DNA of 64,000 bases, taken from positions 744,001 to 808,000 of the forward strand of contig OZ253584.1 in the NCBI GenBank assembly GCA_965263165.1. Reading direction: 5' to 3'. Below the pieces are notes generated by a model. It was not told the origin of the DNA. It saw only the letters and a list, made by a program, of their open reading frames with translations, and did not search any database. The translations under genes and the position numbers were made by a program. The DNA is from SAR202-VII-2 sp965263165 (GTDB lineage Bacteria > Chloroflexota > Dehalococcoidia > Lucifugimonadales > SAR202-VII-2). This document shows, in pieces, positions 9,685-17,600 of the stretch. Numbering within the stretch: position 1 is the stretch's first letter; the number at the start of each line of letters is the position of its first letter.

Positions 9685-9713
9685 TTGACCGCCCCCGTAG
9701 CGGGGCGTATACT
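9685..9713 (+). promoter_or_regulatory. Sigma-70 type promoter of purF
   Basis: TTGACC at 9685-9690 and TATACT at 9708-9713 are separated by exactly 17 bp, in the gap between tilS and purF. A transcript would start near 9720 and reach the GGGGAG ribosome site at 9733. It probably drives purF and purH. Confidence 0.75.
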
Positions 9714-9741
9714 GCCTTGGCGAACACCCCAAGGGGAGATT

Positions 9742-11193
9742 GTGCAGGAAGTTACCGGCCCGGCCTCCACAATGGACATGGTGTCGGCCCTCCCAGATGA
9801 TCACGCACACGACAAGTGCGGTGTCGTCGGTATCTTTTCACCCAATCACGACGCCGCCCGCCTCGCCTTCTTCGGCATCTTCGCCCTCCAGCACCGCGGC
9901 CAGGAAAGCGCCGGCATTGCTTCCGGCGACGGCGAGCAGCTCCGGCTCCACACGGGCATGGGTCTGGTTACCCAGGCGTTCCACGAGGAACATTTAGAGC
10001 GCCTCGTCGGCCACATTGCCATCGGCCACACCCGCTACTCAACCACCGGCTCCAATCACCACGCCAACGCACAGCCGATCAGCGTTACCGGCCCCCATGG
10101 CGAGATGGTCGTCGCTCACAACGGTAATCTCGTAAACACCCTGGACCTCCACCAACGCCTGAAGGAGTGGGGCTGCCAATTCCAGGGAAGCACCGACACC
10201 GAGGTCATCGCTCAGATGCTGGCCAACGCCCCCGGCCAGACCTGGGAGGAGCGCGTCAGCTATTGCATGCGCAACCTCCAGGGCGCCTACTCCCTGACCG
10301 TCGCCACCAAGGACACGCTGCTCGGCATCCACGATCCCCTGGCGGTGCGCCCACTGTGTCTGGGAAAGCTGGACAACGGAGGCTGGGTTCTGGCGTCCGA
10401 AAGTTGCGCCTTGGACCACATCGGCGCCACCTACCTCCGGGAACTGGAGCCCGGCGAGACCATCATCATCGACTCCAACGGCCTCCGCAGCTTCATCTGG
10501 GGCGGCGAACGCCACAAGGCCCAGTGCATCTTTGAGTTCATCTACTTCGCCCGGCCCGACACCATCCTGGACAACCGCCTCGTTTACCTGGCCCGCCAGG
10601 CCATGGGAGTCCAGCTCGTCCGGGAGCACCCCGTCGAGGCCGATGTCGTAATCGGCATACCGGACTCGGCGACGGCCGCCGCCGTTGGCTACTCCCAGGA
10701 GTCCGGCATCCCCTACAGCGAGGGCCTGGTCAAGAACCGCTACGTGGGCCGGACCTTCATTGAACCCACGCAGCACTTCCGCAACCTTGGCGTGCGCATG
10801 AAGTTCAACCCCCTGCCTGAAGTCATTTCGGGCAAGCGGATCGTCGTCGTCGATGACTCCATCGTCCGCGGCACAACCACCCCTCACGTGGTCGCACTGC
10901 TCCGCAGGGCCGGCGCCGTCGAAGTCCACCTCCGGGTGTGCGCCCCACCAATCCGCCATCCCTGCCATTTCGGCGTCGACATGGCCACCAGACAGGAGCT
11001 CGTGGCCAACGGCCGCACCGTGACCGAGATCGGCCAACTGGTCAAGGCAGACTCTCTGGGCTATCTCAGCATCGACGGCCTGCTCAAGGCGGTCAACGGC
11101 GACCCCAAGGAATTCTGCACCGCCTGCTTTACGGGGAACTACCCCATACCCGTGCAGCTTGAAATGGACAAGCTTGCCCTGGAACGATCCTAG
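9742..11193 (+). CDS. purF: Amidophosphoribosyltransferase PurF
   Basis: PurF makes phosphoribosylamine from PRPP and glutamine, the first committed step of purine synthesis. The catalytic cysteine is in DKCGVVGIF, residue 26 from the GTG start, so a short propeptide must be removed. The glutaminase domain continues with ALQHRGQESAGI and GHTRYSTTGSN. The PRTase domain carries the PRPP loop VVVDDSIVRGTTT near residue 370, and the cysteines near the end (EFCTACFTGNYP) match the Fe-S-containing PurF type. I chose GTG at 9742 because AAGGGGAG lies three bases upstream; an ATG at 9772 has no ribosome site. purH follows 45 bp downstream. Confidence 0.95.
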   Translation: MQEVTGPASTMDMVSALPDDHAHDKCGVVGIFSPNHDAARLAFFGIFALQHRGQESAGIASGDGEQLRLHTGMGLVTQAFHEEHLERLVGHIAIGHTRYSTTGSNHHANAQPISVTGPHGEMVVAHNGNLVNTLDLHQRLKEWGCQFQGSTDTEVIAQMLANAPGQTWEERVSYCMRNLQGAYSLTVATKDTLLGIHDPLAVRPLCLGKLDNGGWVLASESCALDHIGATYLRELEPGETIIIDSNGLRSFIWGGERHKAQCIFEFIYFARPDTILDNRLVYLARQAMGVQLVREHPVEADVVIGIPDSATAAAVGYSQESGIPYSEGLVKNRYVGRTFIEPTQHFRNLGVRMKFNPLPEVISGKRIVVVDDSIVRGTTTPHVVALLRRAGAVEVHLRVCAPPIRHPCHFGVDMATRQELVANGRTVTEIGQLVKADSLGYLSIDGLLKAVNGDPKEFCTACFTGNYPIPVQLEMDKLALERS

Positions 11194-11238
11194 TCTCTTC
11201 CCGCTGCGTCCGTTACCCCATCCCCAGAGGAACCCCCC

Positions 11239-12771
11239 GTGAAAGCCCTCCTGAGCGTCTACGACAAGACCGGCATCGTTGACCTTGCCAAACACCTTCA
11301 CCACCTCAAATACGAGCTGATCAGCACCGGGGGCACCTACGACGCCATCGCCAACGCCGGCATCCCCGTTCAGCAGGTCTCCGACGTCACTGGCTTCCCG
11401 GAGATGATGGACGGCAGGGTCAAGACCCTGCATCCCCGGGTCCACGCCGGCATCCTGGCCCGGCGCGACATGACCGGGCATATGGCGGAGCTTGCGGCCC
11501 AAAACATCGATCCGCTCGACGTCGTAGTTGTCAACCTGTACCCCTTCGTCCAGACCGTGAGCAGGCCCGGCGTCACCCTTCAAGAGGCCATCGAGAACAT
11601 CGACATCGGCGGACCCACGCTGCTGCGAGCGGCCGCCAAAAACTACCTGTCCGTCGTGGTGCTGACCGACCCCACCGACTACGACAAAGTCGCCGAAAAG
11701 CTCGCCCTGGAGGTCCTGGGCCTAAACAAGCTCTCCATGAAGGAGCGCAAGGAACTGGCGGCCAAGGCCTTTAGGCGCGTCGCCGCCTACGACGCCGCCG
11801 TCTCCCGATATCTGACCGACGGCGAAGAGTTCCCCCAGGAATTGCCGGTGGGCCTCGCCAAAATCTCCGACCTGCGGTACGGCGAAAACCCTCACCAGCA
11901 AGGCGCCTTCTACTCCATCGGCCTGGAATGGGGCGGCATCGCCGGAGCAAAGCAACTCCATGGCAAGGAGCTCTCCTTCAACAACATCCTCGACGCCGAC
12001 GCCGCCTGGAACGCCGTCGCCGGCTTCGAGGACCCGGCCGTCTCCGTCATAAAGCACACCAATCCCTGCGGCTTGGCGGTCCACGAAGACCAGGTTGAAG
12101 CGTACACCCGGGCTTACGCCGGGGACCCGGTTTCCGCCTTCGGAGGCATCGTTGGCTTCAACAGGCCGGTGACGCGCCAGACCGCCCAAGCCATGAGCTC
12201 GGTCTTCTATGAGGTCGTGGTCGCTCCCGCCTACGATGACGACGCCCTGGAAGTCCTGCAGGCTAAGAAGAACATCCGCCTCCTCGAGGTCCCGCCCCTC
12301 GTCAGCATTGGGAGGTCCCTGGACGTTCGCCGCGTTTCCGGCGGCCTGTTGGTGCAGGACCCCGACAGCGTCACCGAGGACCCGGCGTCCTGGACTGTCG
12401 CCAGTGAACGCCCTCCAACGGAAGAGGAGCTTGCCGATCTTGCCTTTGCCTGGAGGGCGTGCAAGCACATCAAGTCCAACGCCATTGTCCTGGCGAAGGA
12501 CCGCGGACTGCTGGGAATGGGCGCAGGCCAGCCAAACCGGGTTGTCAGTGTCAGGCTGGCGCTTCAGGCGGCAGCCGAGCGCGCGGGCGGGTCGGTGCTG
12601 GCCTCGGACGCTTTCTTTCCTTTCCCGGACGGCATCGAAACCGCCGCGGAAGGTGGCGTAACCGCCGTCGTCCAGCCCGGCGGCTCCATCAGAGACGAGG
12701 AGGTCATTGCCGCCGCCAACCGGCTCAACCTGGCCATGGTATTCACCGGCGTCCGACACTTCCGGCACTGA
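11239..12771 (+). CDS. purH: Bifunctional AICAR formyltransferase / IMP cyclohydrolase PurH
   Basis: PurH catalyses the last two steps to IMP. The N-terminal IMP cyclohydrolase domain shows LLSVYDKTGIVDLA, STGGTYDAI and DGRVKTLHPRVHAGIL within the first 75 residues. The transformylase domain holds the KHTNPCG motif near residue 274 and ends in DGIETAAEGGVTAVVQPGGS. The 510 residues are the usual length. Translation starts at GTG with AGAGGA upstream. It lies directly after purF. The formyl donor, 10-formyl-THF, would come from fhs at 38-40 kb. Confidence 0.97.
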   Translation: MKALLSVYDKTGIVDLAKHLHHLKYELISTGGTYDAIANAGIPVQQVSDVTGFPEMMDGRVKTLHPRVHAGILARRDMTGHMAELAAQNIDPLDVVVVNLYPFVQTVSRPGVTLQEAIENIDIGGPTLLRAAAKNYLSVVVLTDPTDYDKVAEKLALEVLGLNKLSMKERKELAAKAFRRVAAYDAAVSRYLTDGEEFPQELPVGLAKISDLRYGENPHQQGAFYSIGLEWGGIAGAKQLHGKELSFNNILDADAAWNAVAGFEDPAVSVIKHTNPCGLAVHEDQVEAYTRAYAGDPVSAFGGIVGFNRPVTRQTAQAMSSVFYEVVVAPAYDDDALEVLQAKKNIRLLEVPPLVSIGRSLDVRRVSGGLLVQDPDSVTEDPASWTVASERPPTEEELADLAFAWRACKHIKSNAIVLAKDRGLLGMGAGQPNRVVSVRLALQAAAERAGGSVLASDAFFPFPDGIETAAEGGVTAVVQPGGSIRDEEVIAAANRLNLAMVFTGVRHFRH

Positions 12772-12931
12772 ACCAGCGGAGAATGATCCAACTCCGCGCG
12801 CTGGACCATGCCCCAAGCGAGAACCTGCCCTTCTCGAACCGGCGCAGATGCAACCCTGCACTCATCCCGTCGCAACTGAAAGACCGCATCCACTACAACG
12901 GACGAGCCTGAAGCGCACACCAGCGTCCCCT

Positions 12932-13678
12932 ATGGCCACCCTCGACATCATCATCCCGGTTTACAACGAAGCGCACACCATCGAGACGTGCGTCGCGTCT
13001 CTGCGGGCGTTCGTCTCCGAGCACTTGCCGCACTGCGAGACCCGCATCGTGGCCGCCAACAACGGCTCGACCGACGACACCCTCGCGGCGGCCCAAGCCC
13101 TGGCTCAGAAGCACGATAACGTCGGCTACGTACACCTCGACCTCAAGGGGCGCGGCCGGTCCCTCAAAAAGGCATGGTCCGAGAGCAACGCCGACGTGGT
13201 CGCCTACATGGACGTGGACCTCTCCACAGACCTGTCCGCCCTACCGCCCCTTATCGACGCCATTACGTCCGAGGGTTACGATATCGCCATCGGCTCCCGG
13301 CTCTTGCCGGAGTCCAAAGTTGAGCGGTCGCTCAAGAGGGAGGTCTTGTCGAGAGGCTACAACCTCATTATCAGGGGCATGTTCCTGACGGGATTCCGCG
13401 ATGCGCAGTGCGGGTTCAAGGCTGTGAGCAGGAGGGTCGTGCAGGAGTTGGCGCCGGTCGTCAAGGACGACCACTGGTTCTTCGACACCGAGCTCCTCAT
13501 CATCGCCGAGAAGCGGGGGTATCGCCTCAAGGAGATTCCCGTCGTCTGGAGCGAGGACCCCGACAGCCGGGTGAAGATCGCGTCCACCGTTGCCGAAGAC
13601 CTCAAGGGACTCCTCCGCCTGCGCTTGGGAGGCATCCCGCAGCCGGTCCAAACCCACCCCAAAGAAGCCTCGTCGTAG
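12932..13678 (+). CDS. Family 2 glycosyltransferase (dolichyl/polyprenyl phosphate-sugar synthase-like)
   Basis: The product is 248 residues. It starts with the GT-A signature ATLDIIIPVYNEAHTIE, then AANNGSTDDTL near residue 48, the DxD-type MDVDLSTD near 90 and AIGSRLLPES near 120. RDAQCGFKAVSRRV near 158 and the helix with FFDTELLIIAEKRGY are typical of DPM1/Alg5-like enzymes that load a sugar on a polyprenyl phosphate. No C-terminal membrane helices are present, as in the short soluble type. The ATG at 12932 places the family N-terminus at residue 1; longer starts only add unrelated sequence. The 160 bp upstream of it have no clear element. Confidence 0.85.
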   Translation: MATLDIIIPVYNEAHTIETCVASLRAFVSEHLPHCETRIVAANNGSTDDTLAAAQALAQKHDNVGYVHLDLKGRGRSLKKAWSESNADVVAYMDVDLSTDLSALPPLIDAITSEGYDIAIGSRLLPESKVERSLKREVLSRGYNLIIRGMFLTGFRDAQCGFKAVSRRVVQELAPVVKDDHWFFDTELLIIAEKRGYRLKEIPVVWSEDPDSRVKIASTVAEDLKGLLRLRLGGIPQPVQTHPKEASS

Positions 13679-13718
13679 CCGGCGGCAGCCGCTTACAGCG
13701 AAAAGTCAAGGAAGAGTA

Positions 13719-14732
13719 ATGGCACAGGACATACGAGCGTCTACGGATTTCGAACCCTCGCCGTCTGTCGTCGTTGGAGACACCGCAGACGCCTACTTCC
13801 AGCGCGCCGCAGCCGTGCTGCGAGCCGAGAACCTCAACCCCATGGTTGTCATGGAGTTCGCCGCCGCCAAGGGCGGCATCCTCTGCGGCGTTCGCGAGGT
13901 GCACTCCCTCCTGGACCGCGTCCTCCCGGACACGGAACGCGAGGTTTGGGCCCTCGAAGACGGAGGCTCGATTGCCGCCGGAGAGGTTGCGCTCCGGGTC
14001 AAAGCCAGGTACTCCACCTTCAACGTCTACGAGACCGCCATCGCTGGTACGCTGTCCCAGAACACGGCATGGGCCACGGCAGCGCGTGAGTGCGTGGACG
14101 CCGCCGAGAGCGTTCCTGTGGTTTGTCTGGCCGCAAGGTACGCCCACCCCTCCGTCGTGGGTTACCTGGAATACTCGGCGATCGTGGGCGGGTGCGCCAC
14201 GTGCTCCACTGCCCACGGCGCCCGCATGGCCGGCGTCACGCCTTGGGTCAGCCTGCCCAGAGGGCTCATCCTCGTGATGGGGGACACCGACAGAGCGGCC
14301 CAGGCCTACGACAGACATGTGCCGCAGGACATCCCCCGGGTCATCCCCGTGGACACCCTTCGGGACGAGATCGAAGAGGCCTTGGGCGTGAGCCGTCTCC
14401 TGAAAGAGCGCCTCCGCGCCGTGCGCATCGACCCGCCCCAGAACCGGGGGGCCACCACCCCCGACTTGGTCAAAGAACTCCGCGCCCGCCTCGACCTCTC
14501 GGGATTCGGCTACGTCGAGATCGTCATCACCGGGGGCCTCACCCCCGAGCGCATCCGCGAGTTCGTCAAAGCCGAGGCCCCGGTCAGCACGTTCGGCGTC
14601 GGTAAGTTCATCGCCTCTTCCCCGCCGTCAGGATTCTCGGGCGATATTCATGAAGTTGACGGCAAGCCAATAGCAAAACGGGGCAGAATTCCCGGCGTCA
14701 CCATGAGCAGGCGCCTCACCCGCATTCTCTAG
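13719..14732 (+). CDS. Nicotinate phosphoribosyltransferase
   Basis: The product is 337 residues. It has the NAPRTase/QPRTase-like barrel: EVWALEDGGSIAAGEVALRV near residue 70, YETAIAGTLSQNTAWATAAR near 105, CSTAHGARMAGV near 165 and ITGGLTPERIREF near 275. The enzyme would couple nicotinate and PRPP to nicotinate mononucleotide in NAD salvage. A ribosome site AAGGAAGAG lies directly upstream of the ATG at 13719. It follows the glycosyltransferase gene by 40 bp. The short length matches the class of NAPRTases found in many thermophiles and Chloroflexota rather than the 400-plus-residue E. coli PncB. Confidence 0.85.
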   Translation: MAQDIRASTDFEPSPSVVVGDTADAYFQRAAAVLRAENLNPMVVMEFAAAKGGILCGVREVHSLLDRVLPDTEREVWALEDGGSIAAGEVALRVKARYSTFNVYETAIAGTLSQNTAWATAARECVDAAESVPVVCLAARYAHPSVVGYLEYSAIVGGCATCSTAHGARMAGVTPWVSLPRGLILVMGDTDRAAQAYDRHVPQDIPRVIPVDTLRDEIEEALGVSRLLKERLRAVRIDPPQNRGATTPDLVKELRARLDLSGFGYVEIVITGGLTPERIREFVKAEAPVSTFGVGKFIASSPPSGFSGDIHEVDGKPIAKRGRIPGVTMSRRLTRIL

Positions 14733-14755
14733 GGAACCCCGCCCCTTGCATGATC

Positions 14756-14864
14756 GGCGATACCTCGCATCAACCAGGCGTTGCACCACGAAATCTCTTC
14801 CCTCTTGGAGAGGGAAGGTTAGGAAGGCGCCGCGCACAACCTCTCTGGGGACTACATCTAACGG
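14756..14864 (+). repeat. Dispersed palindromic repeat, copy 1 (most complete)
   Basis: The copy begins GGCGATACCTCGCATCAACC, then has the hairpin CTTCCCTCttggaGAGGGAAG (14795-14817), then GGTTAGGAAGG and a GCGCACAACCTCTC tail. The 5' part matches the repeat at 48500 and the tail matches 5393 and 32262. It lies in the gap between the NAPRTase gene and the Tat-signal gene. This is a REP-like element of this genome. Confidence 0.6.
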
Positions 14865-14944
14865 CCCTTGCCACCAAGGGCCAGGCGTGGCATCATAGCT
14901 GTTGCCTAGCATCAAATGAACGTATCGTTTCTGGAGGGAGAAGC

Positions 14945-15187
14945 GTGGGCACAGAAGGGACACAGGCGCAGGGCAAGCGGATGACCAGAAGGGACTTCCT
15001 CCTCAAGGGCTCGTTGGCCGCTGCGGCGCTGGTGGCCGTCTCCACGCCCCTGAGAAACCGCTTGGGGAGCGTTGGCGCCGAACACGCGCCGCTCCCCCGC
15101 TTCCCCGGTCAGGGCTCCATGTTCCAGCCCCGCTTGGACCAGCGCGTGCGGGGCTGGCTACGCTGGCACAACCCCCTGGGCCGCTAG
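14945..15187 (+). CDS. Small Tat-signal protein, 80 aa
   Basis: GTG at 14945 is preceded by GGAGGGAG at 14933-14940. The product carries a twin-arginine signal, KRMTRRDFLLKGSLAAAALV, from about residue 12, and then only some 40 residues rich in Pro and Arg, ending in WLRWHNPLGR. Such short Tat proteins can be accessory subunits of exported redox enzymes, but no partner oxidoreductase lies nearby. It could also be the truncated start of a larger exported protein, because an insertion sequence begins 67 bp after its stop. The function is unknown. Confidence 0.55.
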   Translation: MGTEGTQAQGKRMTRRDFLLKGSLAAAALVAVSTPLRNRLGSVGAEHAPLPRFPGQGSMFQPRLDQRVRGWLRWHNPLGR

Positions 15188-15254
15188 TCGAGCTTCCTAG
15201 GCGCGTTGTTACAGCCGCGAGGCGGGAGAATCCTCCCGTCCCTTCCCCGCAATC

Positions 15255-16445
15255 GGAGACCTTTGCGTAACCAAGGCAGGTGGGGCGAGAATGTAGCCAT
15301 CCGAGGAAGTCCGGAGAGTACAGATGCATCGTCAGATGGGTCAGACGTCACTAGCAGAATCGCTGTTGCCGCAGTCGCTTGGAAGAAACGAGCGTCTGGA
15401 GCGAATCGGCGAGGAGGTGGACTGGGAACGATTCGCCTTTCTGGTGGGGGGAGTCTACTCGGCCGATGAAGGGAGACCCAGTTATCCTCCGTTGATGATG
15501 GTCAAGGTACTGCTGCTGGAGCAGTGGTACAACCTGTCTGACCCGCAGATGGAAGAGGCACTCGGAGACCGCATATCGTTCCGTCGCTTTGTGGGGCTTG
15601 GGCTTCAGGACGAGACCCCTGACTACTCGACGATCAGCCGCTTTCGGACCGAGCTGGTCAAGCATGGGCTGAGTGAGGAGCTTTTCAAGGAGCTGGAAGT
15701 CCAACTGGACAAGCGCGGACTGGTATTGAAGGAGGGGACGTTGATGGACGCCACGCTGGTAGAGGCCCAAGTGCGTCGTCCACCCCTCGCTGCGGGACGT
15801 GGCGCCAAGAGTGCTACCGACCCCGATGCTGACTGGACGCGCCACCGTGGGAGTCGGGCGCACTTCGGCTACAAGGTGCATCTGGGTGTGGATGCAGGGA
15901 CGGGGCTGGTGCGCAAGGGGATGCTGACGCCGGCCAAGGTCTATGAGAGCGAGGTGGCCGATGCGCTGGTGAGCGGTGACGAGGTGGCGGTGTACGGTGA
16001 CCGCGCCTATGAGTCCAACAGGCGGCGTCGGTGGCTCACGTCTCATGGGATCAACGATCGGATCATGCACCGTTCCCACAAGCATCAACCGGAGTTACCG
16101 CATTGGCAGAAGCGACGCAACGCGTTGATACGTCCGCGGCGGGCGTTGGTGGAGAAGGTCTTCGGCACCCTCAAGCGCAGCTACGGCTATAGCCGTGTCC
16201 GCTACCGGGGTTTGGGACGCAACGCCGTGGAGATGTGGTTCAAGCTGATGGCCTACAACTTGCGGAGGATGACCAAGTTGGCTGATTGCGCTGCCTGAAC
16301 CACTGTGTAGGAGCAGTCCCGGGGGAGCCGCCACACCGGGACGCGCAGTGGGTGGCCTGAACCGCCCTGGATGCGGTTCCGTGAACTTCTTTTCCGTGCT
16401 GGCGGACCAATCGAAGGCTACACCCAGAGTTGCTCAAAGGTCTCC
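15255..16445 (+). mobile_element. IS5-family insertion sequence
   Basis: Imperfect terminal inverted repeats bound the element. The left end is GGAGACCTTTGCGTAAC (15255-15271). The right end, read on the minus strand from 16445, is GGAGACCTTTGAGCAAC (15 of 17 identical). One transposase gene fills the interior. No clear target duplication is visible. The two flanks together rebuild a dispersed-repeat hairpin: CCTTCCCCGCAA on the left and TTGGGGGAAGG on the right. Confidence 0.85.
15324..16298 (+). CDS. IS5-family transposase
   Basis: A 324-residue DDE transposase. It has the N-terminal DUF772 region (PPLMMVKVLLLEQWYNLSD near residue 53), then DETPDYSTISRFR. The catalytic core has the first Asp in LMDATLVEAQV near 140, the second in VYGDRAYES near 222 and the Glu in RALVEKVFGTLKRSYG near 275 within the Y-(2)-R-(3)-E-type context. 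It appears intact, so the element may still be active. The reading frame opens directly after the left terminal repeat region. Confidence 0.93.
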   Translation: MHRQMGQTSLAESLLPQSLGRNERLERIGEEVDWERFAFLVGGVYSADEGRPSYPPLMMVKVLLLEQWYNLSDPQMEEALGDRISFRRFVGLGLQDETPDYSTISRFRTELVKHGLSEELFKELEVQLDKRGLVLKEGTLMDATLVEAQVRRPPLAAGRGAKSATDPDADWTRHRGSRAHFGYKVHLGVDAGTGLVRKGMLTPAKVYESEVADALVSGDEVAVYGDRAYESNRRRRWLTSHGINDRIMHRSHKHQPELPHWQKRRNALIRPRRALVEKVFGTLKRSYGYSRVRYRGLGRNAVEMWFKLMAYNLRRMTKLADCAA

Positions 16446-16470
16446 AGTTGGGGGAAGGTTAGGTAGGATG
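16446..16470 (+). repeat. Right half of a dispersed palindromic repeat split by the IS5 element
   Basis: TTGGGGGAAGGTTAGGTAGG follows the right IS end. The left half, CCCTTCCCCGCAATC, lies at 15240-15254, directly before the left IS end. Removing the element gives a hairpin with a 4 nt loop and the GGTTAGG tail shared with other copies. Confidence 0.5.
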
Positions 16471-16501
16471 GAGGCCGCGCCCATCTTGATGGGAGCTACG
16501 C

Positions 16502-17437
16502 CTAGGTCCGCGCCCCATCCAGCAGGCCCAAACGCAGACCTGCAAAGAGGTACGCCACAACGAGACGTTGCCGCCCCTCCCACCGCCGGCCCAATTCGGC
16601 GGTCTCCTGTTCGGTGAGCGCCCGGCCACCGCAGTAGAGGCGGGACAGCGTCCGTTGAAGGGCCAAGTCGCCTGCGGGAAAGGCGTCCGCCCGGCCCAGC
16701 GCCTGCCCTAGGACCCACTCGGCCGTCCAGGGGCCAATCCCCCTCAGCCGGCACAGGCGCTCAAACACCTCCTCTCTCGGAAGCGCGGCTAGGCCCTCCA
16801 AGTCCAGCGTCCCCGACACCTCGCCTTCACAGATGCCCAGGATGTACTCCGCCTTGCGTTGGCTTAGGCGGAGATTCCTCAGGCCGTCCACCCCTGCGGC
16901 CAGCAGGGCATCGGGAGTGGGAAATCCGTAGTAAATGGAACCGTCGCGGCTAACGGGCGCGCCGTATTGTTGAATGAGGTCGGTCCTGATCAGCCGCGCC
17001 ACCGGCGAAGCAATCTGCTGGCTCGTGATCGCCAGCACCAGCGCCTCCAAGACCGTCGGCGTCCTCCCCGGGCTCATACCATAGAGACTGGCCAGCGCTC
17101 TTCCCAACACGGGGTCGTCCTTTGCCGTCTCGTAGAAGCCGGCGAGGTCCTGGTCAGTGGCCAGTATCCGCTGCATCCACCCCCCGGCCCAGACCGCGTC
17201 ATCGGACGCGGCGTCCTCGCCCCACGCCTCCACGGCAAGACGCGGCTGTTCCACCGTGCCCAGGGAGCGCGTCGAGACCAGCAGCGCCCTCCCATCTCTG
17301 TACAGGACGCGGCGAAAGACCCCATCCTCGTAGGTATCCAGGGCTACCCGCCCGCCCGTGTGCGCCGCCAGCGCCTGGCAGGTCAGGTCGAAGCTGAAGG
17401 GACTGTTTGGCGTCAGTTCGATTTCGTGGGACGTCAT
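16502..17437 (-). CDS. DNA-3-methyladenine glycosylase II (AlkA-like, HhH-GPD)
   Basis: The product is 311 residues. An N-terminal AlkA_N-like domain (residues 1-110) is followed by the HhH-GPD fold: LVLAITSQQIASPVARL near 130, then the helix-hairpin-helix RLRGIGPWTAEWVLGQAL near 232 and the catalytic aspartate in FPAGDLALQRTL near 256. It would excise alkylated bases from DNA. No Fe-S cysteine cluster follows, as expected for AlkA and unlike Nth or MutY. It is divergent from dgt with a 163 bp gap. The downstream side abuts the IS5 element. Confidence 0.88.
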   Translation of the reverse strand: MTSHEIELTPNSPFSFDLTCQALAAHTGGRVALDTYEDGVFRRVLYRDGRALLVSTRSLGTVEQPRLAVEAWGEDAASDDAVWAGGWMQRILATDQDLAGFYETAKDDPVLGRALASLYGMSPGRTPTVLEALVLAITSQQIASPVARLIRTDLIQQYGAPVSRDGSIYYGFPTPDALLAAGVDGLRNLRLSQRKAEYILGICEGEVSGTLDLEGLAALPREEVFERLCRLRGIGPWTAEWVLGQALGRADAFPAGDLALQRTLSRLYCGGRALTEQETAELGRRWEGRQRLVVAYLFAGLRLGLLDGART

Positions 17438-17600
17438 TGTTACGGCCTACCGCAGAGTCCCCCAACGATACCCCATGCAACGCGCGTTAGGAACCCTGGC
17501 GGCGCGTCTGCGGCCGCTTGTAGGGGGCGTCCAAAAGGCCCAACATCGCGCCATTTCAGGCTTGTCTCACAGCCCCTCGCGGGCGTAGCCTGAGCACTAT

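Noticed and set aside
10039..11583. 514-codon open frame antisense to purF/purH
   Set aside because: It lies wholly over two well-conserved genes and is rich in Asp, Val and Gly as expected of a GC-driven shadow. No known domain was visible.
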